Below are positions 10,768 to 20,825 of a stretch of DNA of 64,000 nt, piece after piece. The stretch's first letter is position 1. Each line of letters opens with the position of its first letter. The notes under the pieces are model-generated. The model had not been told where the DNA came from. It searched no databases and saw only the letters and a program-made list of their open reading frames with translations. The position numbers and the translations under genes are program-made. This DNA comes from Cydia pomonella (taxonomy: Eukaryota; Arthropoda; Insecta; Lepidoptera; Tortricidae), in assembly GCF_033807575.1 (NCBI RefSeq), contig NC_084718.1, positions 19,547,991 to 19,611,990 of the forward strand, in the 5' to 3' direction.

Positions 10768-11037
10768 GAAAAAATGGACCCGGGTACGTCCTTAACAGTG
10801 GCGGATCGTTCAAAGAACTCGATTCCCACCGGCTTGTCTAAACTTCAGCCCGTTGAGTACTTTCATGATCGGTTCATGGAGAAAAGGAAAGCAAAATTAG
10901 CTCCGGGTTCCCTACGAATGTTTGTGACGCGCCGCCACTGGTCCTTAAACTACGTCCAAAAGGGAGGAATGGGCATTGTGAATGTCATCTCGCTTTGTGT
11001 GGTAGGGCACAGCCAGTGGATGTCATTCCAGATCTAG
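10735..11037 (+). CDS. Unidentified 100-residue open frame
   Basis: The longest open frame in this part of the window that is not a clear LINE piece. It has no transmembrane stretch or cysteine pattern that I recognise. Its first 11 codons lie in the right arm of the inverted repeat, so the ATG at 10735 is doubtful; an ATG at 10774 (start of MDPGTSLTVADR) is an alternative. The sequence feels familiar as a common lepidopteran repeat, but I cannot name it. Base composition is more GC-rich than its surroundings, which suggests a formerly coding or transposed segment. More likely repeat-derived than a host gene. Confidence 0.25.
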   Translation: MLVIRCFEKVPEKMDPGTSLTVADRSKNSIPTGLSKLQPVEYFHDRFMEKRKAKLAPGSLRMFVTRRHWSLNYVQKGGMGIVNVISLCVVGHSQWMSFQI

Positions 11038-11075
11038 AACACAGCTCAACTGGGGAAGTACCTCCCCCTTTTTTA

Positions 11076-11205
11076 TATAAAGATAGGCAGGCGTTTGACA
11101 ACGATCTCACCTGATGGTAAGTGATGATGCGGTCTACGGTGGAGCACGCTTACCTATGAGATACCTATTTACCCTAGCCTTGAAGAGACCCAGAAAACCG
11201 CAGCC
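11076..11205 (-). repeat. LINE 3' fragment (second copy of 7345-7460)
   Basis: 'aggcaggcgtttgac', 'ctgatggtaagtgatgatgc' and 'tatgagatacctattta' repeat the antisense LINE end at 7345-7460. It breaks off at about 11205. Confidence 0.65.
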
Positions 11206-11405
11206 AAACAACACTAGACCCTACTCATAGTGTTGTGTTCCTGCCGGTGAGTAAAGTTGCCAGAGCTCAACGATGGTGCGGAGTGTTAGGGTCAGCAACA
11301 AGCATATAACTCCTCTGGAGTTGCAGGTGTGCATAGGCTATGGAGACTGTTTACCATCAGACGGGCCGTATGCTTGTTTGTCACCGTTGTAGTATAAAAA
11401 AATAC
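11206..11405 (+). repeat. LINE 3' end fragment
   Basis: Contains 'actcctctggagttgcaggt' and 'ttaccatcagacgggccgta', a 3'-end pattern I associate with lepidopteran LINEs (compare 48480-48553 and 61118-61190). No open frame. Confidence 0.5.
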
Positions 11406-11820
11406 CCACTTAGGTACGCAAAAAGTCAAAAAGAATAAAATACACACCGCGTTTAACCTGACTTTCGTCAAACCCTAATCACATATATTTGATCATTTCG
11501 TCCGTTCAAATCTTTCCCAAAAACGGCCGTCAACTTCAACACATGACATCAAAACGAACAGAAATCTCGGAGCGGACGCTAAAAATAAAGAAACGTGGTT
11601 ATAACATTATGATAACTGCCTTGTTTTTTCCGTGCGAGTTAAAAATAAATACAAGAACGCCCGTTTGATGTCGCTGTTATTCTTAAAACGTATGAGATGC
11701 CTGAGATGGCTACATGTGTTACATTATTATGTCCAATAAGCGTAAGTACACGTTTGGCCTCAAAATCATGGATTACCTTTATTTTATTTTATTTTATTTA
11801 TTCAGGATTACAACCTTTTA
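11406..11820. other. No recognisable gene
   Basis: AT-rich sequence ending in a short (attttatttt)n run at 11779-11803. Nothing recognised. Confidence 0.4.
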
Positions 11821-12499
11821 TAGTATTTTATGCAACAGTTGTATAAGAAGGGTCAAAAAAGGCGAGTGGCGTGAGTTACAATGTGAGCCGGAGCCGAAGG
11901 CGTAGGCGAACATTGTAAAGGAATACGCCACGAGAATTTTTTGACCTACTTATACAACGTTGCATACAATATTTTTCCTACGAGTCAATAAAAATAAATC
12001 TTAATTTAGGTAAACAAATTACAGCAAAAGTATATAGCCAAGACGCGCGAGCATACCTTGTTCCGCGCCCGACCCGCCCCGGGCCGCGGCCGGCCGGTCG
12101 GCGACACCCCCTCGTATCGTAACTCATGAGGCCCTGGTACTTGCTACTTGCTAAATTAATATTTTGGACAGTTTTTTCTCAATTTTGGCCACCGTAGCCT
12201 ACGGAGACTAACAAGCAACGCTAAGCGGTCTTCGTAGTCTATGGGTGTTGCTATATTACGGGTGTCACATGCGTGTTTCTGACTTATGAAGTAATTATTT
12301 TTACTATGCAACCAAATGAATATTTTGTAAGTTTGTTAGGTTGGTAGCCATTAATCGCAGTAACGTTATAGCTTATAAAAGCACAAGAGCTTTTATGAGG
12401 AATAGACAATATAGACTTTTCTTGAAACCTTTTATGTATGTTCTTATATTCGTGTTAATGAATGCATAAATGACAGATAACAGTAGAGGAGTAGGAAAA
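11821..12499. repeat. 0.7-kb duplicated segment, copy 2
   Basis: Second copy of 8608-9325 in the same orientation, including the leading foldback MITE (11821-11981) and the GC-rich patch (12062-12104). It lacks about 40 bp of copy 1 and has a small extra 'tcgtatcgt' at about 12112. Confidence 0.8.
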
Positions 12500-12544
12500 A
12501 TAATGAATAGAATCAGGCGTCATTTTGCGGAAATACATATTAAT

Positions 12545-12616
12545 TAATATAATAATAAAATAATAATTTAGCCTGTATACGTCCCACTGCTGGGCACAGC
12601 AGTGGGACGTATATAG
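12545..12616. repeat. SINE 3'-end remnants, head to head
   Basis: An (ata)n tail and 'gtcccactgctgggcacagc' run directly into 'agtgggacgtatatag', its inverted counterpart, so two SINE 3' ends face each other. Confidence 0.55.
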
Positions 12617-12702
12617 AACTTGAAATAGAAAATTTGAAACAGAGGTGGATTGTCAATATTAATAAAAACAAAAAAAAATGCTTTATTGCACAGTACAAAG
12701 TA

Positions 12703-13447
12703 GGGGAGCGCGCGGCTAGAAGTAACAGATTTTGGAAAAAGGTCTGTATTGCCTAAAATATGTTAGCATTTGTGATTGTGAGTAAGAGGGTTTGTAAAGT
12801 ATATATCTCAGCTCCAATTCCAATTAAAAAATAGTTTGAAATCTTTACCCATGTTTTACACCAGGCGCTTTTCGAAAAAATGGGAGGTGTTACAACTTAC
12901 CCCATGTCTAGGGCTAGTTGCAGGCTCGGGGCAAGTTCTAATGGTGAAATTACTGGCAACATTTATAGGAAACACTACGTTTATATTGGATCACAGTCTT
13001 GTATTATTATCGTGGTTCATTCTATAAATAATATCTTAATAATTCAATTAATTAGTCTTCATCGAGTTGCAGTTTAGGGACACAAACGAATATCTTTCTC
13101 CCTTGGCACATTTCATGCCGGCCCATAGCTTGCAATTTATCCACTCCCACTTTCCCTTGGATTTACTGTAAGGCCCTCCACATGCAAGGCATGAAACATG
13201 GCACATGTCGAATTTTTTGGCTGCTTTTCGAATGCCAACCCTTTTTTCCAAAATCTCATTTGTCGCAGACTCAAACACATTCTGGGGATTTCATCCTCTC
13301 TCAGTTTGTCTGTTATGTCGGTGTTTACGTCATGTATCGAGTTATAAGAAGGACATTCGGCAAAAAATTTTATTTAAAATACTTGAAATTGTAGGTCAAA
13401 ACTGAATGTTATAACTTACCCTTGTTACAACTAGCCCCACGCTCCTC
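12703..13447. mobile_element. pogo/Tigger-like DNA transposon, internally deleted
   Basis: The ends ggggagcgcgcggctagaag (12703) and gttacaactagccccacgct ctc (to 13447) are imperfect inverted repeats, and each is flanked outside by the dinucleotide TA (12701-12702, 13448-13449), as expected of Tc1/mariner/pogo target sites. A broken transposase remnant lies inside on the minus strand. At about 745 bp it is far shorter than an autonomous pogo element, so it is a deletion derivative. Confidence 0.6.
13048..13278 (-). pseudogene. pogo-like transposase remnant (HTH joined to Cys-rich tail)
   Basis: A 76-residue frame. Residues 9-25 (EILEKRVGIRKAAKKFD) look like a Psq-type helix-turn-helix, which binds DNA at the N-terminus of pogo-like transposases and their host relatives. 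Residues 30-70 carry C30-x2-C33, then WINC, W52, C57 and C70, resembling the C-terminal PHD-like finger found in some pogo-type transposases, but the expected His is replaced and some Cys are missing. The whole DDE catalytic domain between these two parts is absent, so it cannot be an active transposase. It lies inside the TIR-bounded element at 12703-13447. Assignment is by motif only. Confidence 0.5.
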
Positions 13448-13498
13448 TATGTAAAGGCGGACTTATCGCTAAACAGCGATCTCAAAAATATTACTTTG

Positions 13499-13762
13499 CT
13501 AATCCGCGAAAAGATAACGTGCTAGTCAACCATCCATCCTCCTCAGGTATCAGGTAGGTAAAGACATCAGTCGTCGGACTTCGGGTCGTCAACATCTACT
13601 GAGGCTTCCTCATAGAGATGCGAAACACGTGTCGAGTTTTGTACTTTTGGTGGTGAGTTATTATATTTATTTGCGTATTTATTTTTGCGGTGACAGAAAA
13701 TACGCAATTAAGTATAACGGGTTAGCACTGATTTACTAGCACGTTATCTTATCGCGGATTAG
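13499..13762. mobile_element. TIR element, 264 bp
   Basis: 'ctaatccgcgaaaagataac' plus gtgctagt at the left and actagcac plus 'gttatcttatcgcggattag' at the right are inverted repeats of about 28 bp with one mismatch. The interior contains 'gaggcttcctcatagagatg', which looks like an older repeat. Non-coding. Confidence 0.75.
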
Positions 13763-13916
13763 AAAAGATAGAAATTGGAATGGCAATCTTTTTGATTTCG
13801 TCCAAATAAAGTATTTATAATTATGATTTTATTAAAATCAGATAGGCAGAATAATCAGACTAACGGTAAGCGTAATAATTGATTCGGTTTATGACATTTT
13901 TAAATATTTTTAGAGC

Positions 13917-14108
13917 GTTTCTAGTTAAGTGTTCCCAATTTCCCCCACTTTCCCCTATATAGTTCTTCATAACTGCCATATAAAGTATCGACAAAGTTTT
14001 ACAAACAAAGCAGATAAACACGAGTTACGTGTTTGTTTGTCAGTCCGCACAATTAGCGGGGGCATTACCATAACCTGTTGGAGCGCGTTTCCATTGTGTC
14101 ACGTTTGT
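13917..14108. repeat. 190-bp local duplication, copy 1
   Basis: Near-identical to 14813-15018 (for example 'cccctatatagttcttcata', 'gagttacgtgtttgtttgtc', 'gggggcattaccataacctg'). The second copy has two short insertions. The copies are in direct orientation about 0.7 kb apart. Confidence 0.85.
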
Positions 14109-14110
14109 AG

Positions 14111-14254
14111 TACAGTCAAAAGATTTAATTTGTGAGTGTGACCTATTTCGAACCTTGTCACAGTGACAAACAACATGAAAGTCGAAAGAGACCCCATACT
14201 ATTGTCACTCTGACAAGTCACGAATTGGGTCACAAATTAAATCTTTTGTCTGTA
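14111..14254. mobile_element. Foldback MITE, 144 bp
   Basis: tacagtcaaaagatttaatt at the left and aattaaatcttttgtctgta at the right are inverted with a single mismatch; the arms extend inward (tgtgagtgtgacc / gggtcaca). Non-coding; the open frame across it is an artefact. Confidence 0.75.
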
Positions 14255-14408
14255 CAGTCACGGACTTTAATTGCTGAGCCATTTAGGGTTTACTTTAAAT
14301 TGGACATTTCATACCGTTAGTATAGACAACCAGATTATCTTGAACTCTAAATGGCTGTGCGGTTTGTTAAACACCGGACTGCATTGCTTCCATCGACATA
14401 GAATTTAA

Positions 14409-14615
14409 CTTTTGCGGCAGCAATGCAGTCAGCAGTAATGTCGCGCTGCAATACTTCCGACAGCATTACTGTAGGAAACGTCAAATATCATTTTAATTTA
14501 TTAATAAAGCAATCGTCGATAAGGTCATTTTGTTAAGAAATTTATAATAAATTTGACGTTTTCTGTAGCAATGTAGTCGACAGCATCATTGCAGCGTGAA
14601 ATTACTGCCGCAAAT
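14409..14615. mobile_element. Foldback element with long imperfect arms
   Basis: The left arm beginning 'tttgcggcagcaatgcag' and the right arm ending 'attactgccgcaaat' are inverted for roughly 70 bp with mismatches, including 'gtaggaaacgtcaaat' against 'atttgacgttttctgta'. Related partial sequence follows at 14645-14712 and at 22989-23020. Confidence 0.65.
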
Positions 14616-14812
14616 ATCAAGAACGATGTTACAGCACGGACTTTTGACATTTGCGGCAGTAATGTCGCGCCGCATTACTGCAGCAGCAATGCTGATGTAA
14701 TCTGAATCAGAATGTTACGTTTTGTCGCTTTTTTTTAGAATCAAAAACAGGTATTTTAAAATATATACATATATTTTAAAATGAAAATTTCATAAGTAAA
14801 ATCTTAAAATCT

Positions 14813-15018
14813 GAAGCGTTTGAAGTTAAGTGTTCCCGATTCTCCCCACTTTCCCCTATATAGTTCTTCATAACTGCCATATAAATAAAGTATCGACAAA
14901 GTTTTACAAACAAAAGCTACACATAAACACGAGTTACGTGTTTGTTTGTCAGTCCGCACAATTAGCGGGGGCATTACCATAACCTGTTGGGGCGCGTTTC
15001 CATTGTGTCACGTTTGTG
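14813..15018. repeat. 190-bp local duplication, copy 2
   Basis: Second copy of 13917-14108 with a 4-bp and a few-bp insertion (ataa; agctac). It lies just beyond the foldback elements that separate the two copies. Confidence 0.85.
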
Positions 15019-15149
15019 GAAGGAATCTTTAAAAAAAAAATTAAACGAAGTCACATATATACTTACAGACTAATACAATAATTATAATACTAAAAACTAA
15101 AAATAATTCTGGCGACGCAAAAGTTACTTATTGTGCTGCGTCGCCTGTC

Positions 15150-15275
15150 CTGCGGCGGTAGCACGGTCGCACTTTTATTGCATGTCACAATGCCTGTCAC
15201 GTTCTAACAAGTATGTAACTGCGACAGTGACGGGCATAATGACAGGTGATAAAAATGAAACCATGCTGCCACGCC
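15150..15275. mobile_element. Partial foldback MITE (family of 59170-59363)
   Basis: 'atgcctgtcacgttctaaca', 'agtatgtaactgcgacagtg' and 'aaccatgctgccac' match the MITE at 59170-59363. Its outer ends have degenerated. Short open frames on both strands come from the palindrome. Confidence 0.7.
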
Positions 15276-15741
15276 ACGCTTGCAACCACGGTTTCCACGA
15301 TGGCGGCCCGCGCATCACGAACGAGCTGAAGTGCACATAATGACGCGTTCGCAGCTGGAACACTATTTTCTTTACAAAATCATTACCAGCTTTATTGACT
15401 TCCCCTAACTTCTTGGTAGGTTATTATTTAAGATACCTCAACGCACTGCACGCCATAAGAAATTATTTGCTATCCCTTTCGCTCGTACAAAATATTGCTC
15501 AAATTCTTACTTCAACCGTTGTCTCAATTATTACAATATAAGTGTATCCCACATTGATCTTTTTTCGTTCGAAATTAGAAAACTGTTTATTTAAGTAGGT
15601 GAAAGTAGGTAGGGTAATAAAAGTAGGTACAATTATACCTTTGTAATAACCTCTGCAAGCAAACATGCAGACGTGATAAGTAATGCGACTGATTCAGAAG
15701 GCCATGCTCCGTAAGGTCTTTTAAATTAAGGCGAACTATTT

Positions 15742-15765
15742 GATAGATAGATAGATAGATAGATA
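15742..15765. repeat. (GATA)n microsatellite
   Basis: Six tandem 'gata' units followed by 'aaatctttattcaacc', probably the tail of a minus-strand LINE. Confidence 0.9.
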
Positions 15766-15944
15766 AAATCTTTATTCAACCACAACTTACATGCTTTGTG
15801 ACACAAACAAATAACAAGAGAAAAAGAAAATTGACAAGAGACAAAGAAAAAGTTACATACAATTTGACACTAATATCAATAATTACGTCAATAATCAAAT
15901 GTATTACGTGTTTTATTTTTAGATTAATAGAGATATTAGTAGAG

Positions 15945-16070
15945 GGTCATGTGTTGTGGTAAAGAATAGGCGCTGACTCAGCATAAATGCTGCGGAGACC
16001 ACAGCGCTGATCTTCCGTCAGAACCTTTTTTTTTTCATTTGGTATTCATGAAATGAAAATCTTTATTTTA
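15945..16070. repeat. LINE 3'-end fragments
   Basis: 'aagaataggcgctgactcag' also occurs inverted at 58300-58375 ('ctgagccagcgcctattct'). A second piece with 'gaaaatctttatttta' follows. Both look like LINE 3' ends; no coding part remains. Confidence 0.45.
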
Positions 16071-17104
16071 GGCAACTAGTGAGCCATAAATAAGTATCTG
16101 AAAACTAACATATATATTATAACAATATATTTTAAACTAAACACTTTAAATCACATTATGCTTGCAATGCATTACGCAACTTCGCAGTGTCAGGGAGCTG
16201 GCTTCGGAACCGCCGAAACTTGACACCCTTCGGCCTCTTTGTTCAGTCGGAACGCTCGCCACAAACGAGTTAAAATTCGCATTGTGTCGAGATTGCAACT
16301 TAGCGACCCTCAGGACGAGTCCGGATTAAGTAGTAAAAGCACTAAGTACCTAGTTATTTAGGGACGCCAATAGATAGTTGGCCCGACTTTTGACGTGTCT
16401 CTGCGGCGGGAGCGAATGGACACAAGCAGCGACGGAAAGGTCACGGGTTCGGTGAAAGCCGTGACGTCACCATCATTGTTGCAATGGGTTAGAGGTTCAG
16501 TCCGCGGTTATTATACAACTGTTGTTTATTGTTGCTACGTTTGGTTTTATACTCCTCTGTGTGGGCGGGTTCGTATTAATACAAAAGTTTGAACTTTAAC
16601 TCTTTTTTCTGGACAGTCACGTAAAAAACAATAATTGCTGATATTTTTCCAAATAAATGTATTGACTATTTATCACCCCAATGTCAGTGATGTTAATTTT
16701 CTTCCATAAAGCTTTGTAAAACGGTGTATGCAATGTACAGTTTATGTTTATGTTTCAGGTCACAAGATGGCGACTCCAACGCGCACGGCCCCTATACCGA
16801 TTAATACGTAGGTGTTACTTCTTTTGTTATAGCGTGCAATAAAGACTGTAATGTATGTATGTTTGTTATTCCCGGTCAGCTGTTAGCAACAAACAGACAA
16901 GCGGGCTGCAGCGGCCTCAGGTCTGACTGGAATAAGTCAATTGGAACTGCCATTGGTAATCGATACGCGTAAGCAAAGGATAGGCTAAGAGACTGCAAGC
17001 AAACATTATACTCACTAACTTAAAAAAAAATAGATTTTTGACAATAATTTCATCATACAAGTTTTTATTGATTACTTATCAAGACAATATTAACAAACAT
17101 AATT
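16071..17104. other. No recognisable gene
   Basis: Contains moderately GC-rich sequence at 16195-16460 without a recognisable frame, and 'caagatggcgactccaacgc' near 16763, part of a dispersed repeat also seen near 48700. I see no host exon that I can support. Confidence 0.4.
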
Positions 17105-17221
17105 AACTAGGTAGCGTTGTTTTATCAGAGAGTTCTATTAATTAATATTAGCAAACATACATATGTATATAAAGTTTCAGTTTATATCGAATAATGCGAA
17201 GTGAGTCTAATTTAGCTTGCA

Positions 17222-17491
17222 ATTCAAAAAATTCAAAATTCAAAATTCAAAAATTTATTCTGCAAGTAGGCCTCAAGGGCTCTTTTACAAGTCAATACAA
17301 CATTTATAGTAACATCATATAGTGACATGAAAAATACATAACAACATTTATAAATACAACAGCCAATACCTGGGTAAACATTACATTATAATAATCTTAA
17401 AATAAATAATTAATACAATACAATAGAGATGTATAGTCTCTATGGTTAAAAAACACATTAAATCTGGAGATGTAAAAGGTCCCCAATGTCT
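17222..17491 (-). mobile_element. LINE 3' UTR with (TTGAA)n tail, copy 1
   Basis: Inverted, nearly identical copy of 39715-39972: 'ggccttttacatctccagat'-like start, 'ctgttgtatttataaatgtt', then 'gcagaataaatttttgaatt' and a TTTTGAA-type tail at the low-coordinate end. A more diverged relative is at 59765-60030. Confidence 0.75.
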
Positions 17492-17937
17492 ATGCAATAT
17501 TTGACCTGAACATACATACACCCTTAAATATATTTTGTAATCAACCCCGTCTTTGAGAAATTAGGGAACATTCTAATGGTAAGCAATTAGTTTAGCCTTT
17601 GGACGCTTGCTCCAAATGTATCGTATGCACATGAAATGCAAATGTATGCAAATTATTATAAATAAATTTATTATTATATGTCTTTCCCATCACAGAACAA
17701 TGGTGTTCCGGACCTTATTAAATAAATGTATTATTATTCCATTTATTAATTTAAAATCTTAGATTAGGTTATTTATAACATGAATATAAAAGTAAAATAT
17801 AAAAACAATTACAAAACAATATTATTATTACTAAAATTTGTTTGTCAGCGCTCTTCGCCCGTTTATGTCTTTTGAACTAAATTTTTGTCTACTGAGATAC
17901 TTACCAATTTTCTTTACTTATTTAGGTTTTATAGTAA

Positions 17938-18110
17938 AAAAGTATTATTTTAGATGACTCGTAGAAAAAGTATTGTACACAATAGTGATATAAGTAAGCT
18001 TTTTAATCTCGTACCTTACTTAGGCAACTCATCAAGCTTCGTTGCTTAAGCACGATACTCGACTTAAAAGCTTTGTATTATATCACTATTGTATAAAATA
18101 CTATTTTATA
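17938..18110. mobile_element. Foldback MITE, copy 1 (paralogue at 51470)
   Basis: 'agtattgtacacaatagtga' is inverted as 'tcactattgtataaaatact', and 'aagctttttaatctcgtacc' matches the inverted 'cgatactcgacttaaaagct'. Also present at 51470-51650. Confidence 0.7.
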
Positions 18111-18769
18111 TCCCAGAGCTATCTACTCTTGGACTATATAATACAACACACCTACCTGCCGCTTTATTCAACGCACGGTTAGTTATCATCGCTATTCTGC
18201 GCACGCGTCGATTGGGAAAGGATTTATAATGTTTGTTTTGTTGACTCTTTGAGGCGCGCGCGCATGCTTATCAGCCAAGTGACAATCGTTTGTAGAAACG
18301 CCGATTGAAACTTAAATCATGTGTTAACATGATCACTTCACATCTGTCATTGTGTCATCGGGTGAGAATATGTTTGTGTCATACGTCACTTACATTGATT
18401 TACAGGAGATCGAAAATCAGCAAAAAAAATTTCGTTAATATTTAGGAAATATTCAATTTATTTATCATTTAGGCACATATGTATATATATGTACAATGTA
18501 TGACATAACACTAAAAATTGGATATGTCACAAATTTGTGATGATTTTCTGTTAACAGACTGTAAATTATCTTATAGTAAAATGCGGATATGGCACAACAT
18601 TTTTGGAAAATATATATTTTTATAAGCCGATTAGTGTCAATTATAGCATATAATTTATTGTTATTTTAAGAATAATCAAAGAAACAGTTTTGCTCCAAAA
18701 TAGATATGGCACAAACGTATTCTCAGCCGAAGGTGTGTCGATAATCGATTCAAATTCGACTGTCATCAT

Positions 18770-19027
18770 GGGACCCCCTTAAGTATTGATTCTTAGATTG
18801 GCATCTTGGCTATGCCCCTTGGGCTTTGGGTGCCTAGCCAAGATGACAATCGTTTGCGCTACGACAGCGAAATGCTTTCCTTCTCTCTATCACTCTTCCA
18901 TATTAATGCGTTAGAGAGACAGAGTTTCGTTGTCGTAGCGCAAACGATTGTCATATTGGCTAGGCACCCAAGGCCCAAGGGGCATAGCCAAGATGCCAAT
19001 TTAAGAATTAATACTTAAGGGGGTCCC
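18770..19027. mobile_element. 258-bp near-complete palindrome (MITE)
   Basis: Ends gggacccccttaagtatt and aatacttaagggggtccc are exact inverted repeats; inside, 'gccaagatgacaatcgtttg' faces 'caaacgattgtcatattggc', leaving a centre of only about 50 bp. The 70-residue open frame across it is a palindrome artefact. The core 18882-18908 is shared with the MITE at 58782-58911. Confidence 0.85.
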
Positions 19028-19056
19028 TAACGCCAGTGTCTTTCGATCTGCATCCT

Positions 19057-19640
19057 TTAGTTTTCTAATGTTTTTTGTAGGTTATTAAACTGGTTTACTG
19101 GCCATAACTTTTGTGTTGTTGTTGTTGTTGTTGTTATTGTTGTTGTCCTAAGAGCCCCTAAGTTGTCCCCAGAGGTGCAAAAGGCCTTCACAAGCTCGCG
19201 CCACACCTTCCTATCTTCAGCTCGCCTTCTGGCCTCGCTCCAGCTCAACCCGACGACCGATCGTAGCTCTCTTAGGACGGACCGTTGCCAAGAGTGCACA
19301 GGACGCCCGGAGCTAAAGCTTCCGTCCACGCGAAAGCTATGGTAGCGTTATTCGTTTCCCCTCTTCGAATAGTATGTCCTATCCATCTCCATTTCCGTGT
19401 CGCGATTTCTTCGTCAATGGGTGTTTGCCGGCATATACTCCATAGGTCTTCATTTCGAATGGTTTTTGGCCAGGACATAACTTTTGTGTTAATTAGTTTA
19501 TTAATTTTAAAAATCTCTGACCAGTTTTTAGAGACGTCACAGACGAACCTAAATGTGTAGATTTCGTACATGGAAAATCCTTCACAGCAATCTAGTAACG
19601 AAAAAAGTGTTTTTTTTAGACAATATTTCAAAAATATAAA
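19057..19640 (-). pseudogene. LINE ORF2 C-terminus, frameshifted
   Basis: One minus frame carries LWSICRQTPIDEEI followed by RKWRWIGHTIRRGE; the overlapping frame carries VLRELRSVVGLSWSEARRRA then EDRKVWRELVKAFC. Together these are the ordered C-terminal motifs of an endonuclease/RT LINE protein, split by a frameshift at about 19280-19330. A (ttg)n run at 19115-19145 lies just beyond the end. A second, shorter copy is at 51285-51440. Confidence 0.65.
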
Positions 19641-19659
19641 AACGCAACGCAAATCTGGC

Positions 19660-20044
19660 AGACCAGAATGGAGATAAATGATTTAAGAACCGATAGCCGT
19701 TTGTCTTATAAATCTATCTATAGTGCAAAAGTAGGAGTAACGACTCAAAACTAGTCAACAATAGATGAAAACCACAGGGAGCCCCTTAATTTAATTCATG
19801 TAAGGTAGAAACACTACCATATAAACTACTACAATACACTCACTAGACATACTGGCCCTGCCCTCCTATAATGTTATTAAGGCGAAGGGTAGGACAAGCT
19901 CTTTCCATACAAACTTTGTGCGCGTTTTTCTTCGTTTGTGTTTGCGCTACAGTTATTATTTTTGGTAAATATGATTATTTTTCTGTTAGCTAGGGCGTGA
20001 TGTATTTTCTTATTTTTTATTGTATTTTTGTATTATTATCTCCT
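19660..20044. other. No recognisable gene
   Basis: Stops in all frames; no repeat family recognised. Confidence 0.4.
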
Positions 20045-20160
20045 TTTTTATTTCTTTTCTTAGGCTAGGATTTTTACAATATGTATATAAAAGTAAAATA
20101 TAAAAACACTTACAAAACAATACAAAAGATATAAACACATTATAAAAAACCTAACCTAGG
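20045..20160. repeat. Dispersed repeat fragment
   Basis: 'tataaaagtaaaatataaaa' and 'acttacaaaacaata' match 17780-17825. On the right it runs into 'agggtgccgccagcagcagg', a GC-rich LINE-like piece without an open frame. Confidence 0.45.
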
Positions 20161-20589
20161 GTGCCGCCAGCAGCAGGGCAAGGCCCAAGCTGAGAAAGGA
20201 ACCGCGTGGACTATCCGCGTGGTGTCCAAGATGTATTATTATTATTTTTAAATAAAGTAAAATTTCTACATCAAGTTCTGCGTATATCCAATATATACAA
20301 GCAAAAAATGAAATTAAATGCTATAGTGCCAAAACTAACGAATAAAACTTGCACAAGGTTTGAATGGAGAATGCCTTGCCCTACCCTGCGATTTAAGTGC
20401 AATAACTAAGCATGTGTCATACTTTATGGAGTTACAAATGACATTACATAGACCACATAAAAAACACCCTCCTGGTTATTGGAGACCTGGTTATGGAGCT
20501 TCTACTGTCCGTTCATCCGCCTGTCAGCGGGATGTATCTCATAAACTGTAATAAGTAGGCAGTCAAGTTCGTAATAACATTGTTAATCG

Positions 20590-20825
20590 ATTTTTTTTTT
20601 ATAACAGACGAGCCACCTGATGGGAAGCAGTCATCGCCGCCCATGGACATAAGCAACATCGGAAGAGCCACTTATACGTTGCCAACCTTTGAGAACCCTA
20701 AAAACCTGCTTCTTGAAGAACCCCATGTCATAGCGCAAGGGAAACACCTCAGAAGGTAGCGCATTCCACAACTTGCACGTTCTGGGCAAAAACGAGCGAG
20801 GTACTTTAAAGATGAGAAGGTTTTT
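20590..20825 (-). pseudogene. LINE ORF2 C-terminal fragment, copy 1
   Basis: Closely matches 23792-24020 (about 180 bp), which encodes the LINE motif LWNELPSEVFPLRYDMGFFK on the minus strand. Truncated here by the 'agggttccgtag' repeat that starts at 20826. Confidence 0.6.

Noticed and set aside
13182..13405. Plus-strand frames of 66-70 codons
   Set aside because: Antisense to the pogo-like transposase remnant, which has recognisable HTH and Cys motifs on the other strand.
18806..19018. 70-codon open frame as a gene
   Set aside because: It lies entirely within a palindrome; both arms are non-coding and the frame arises from the inverted symmetry.
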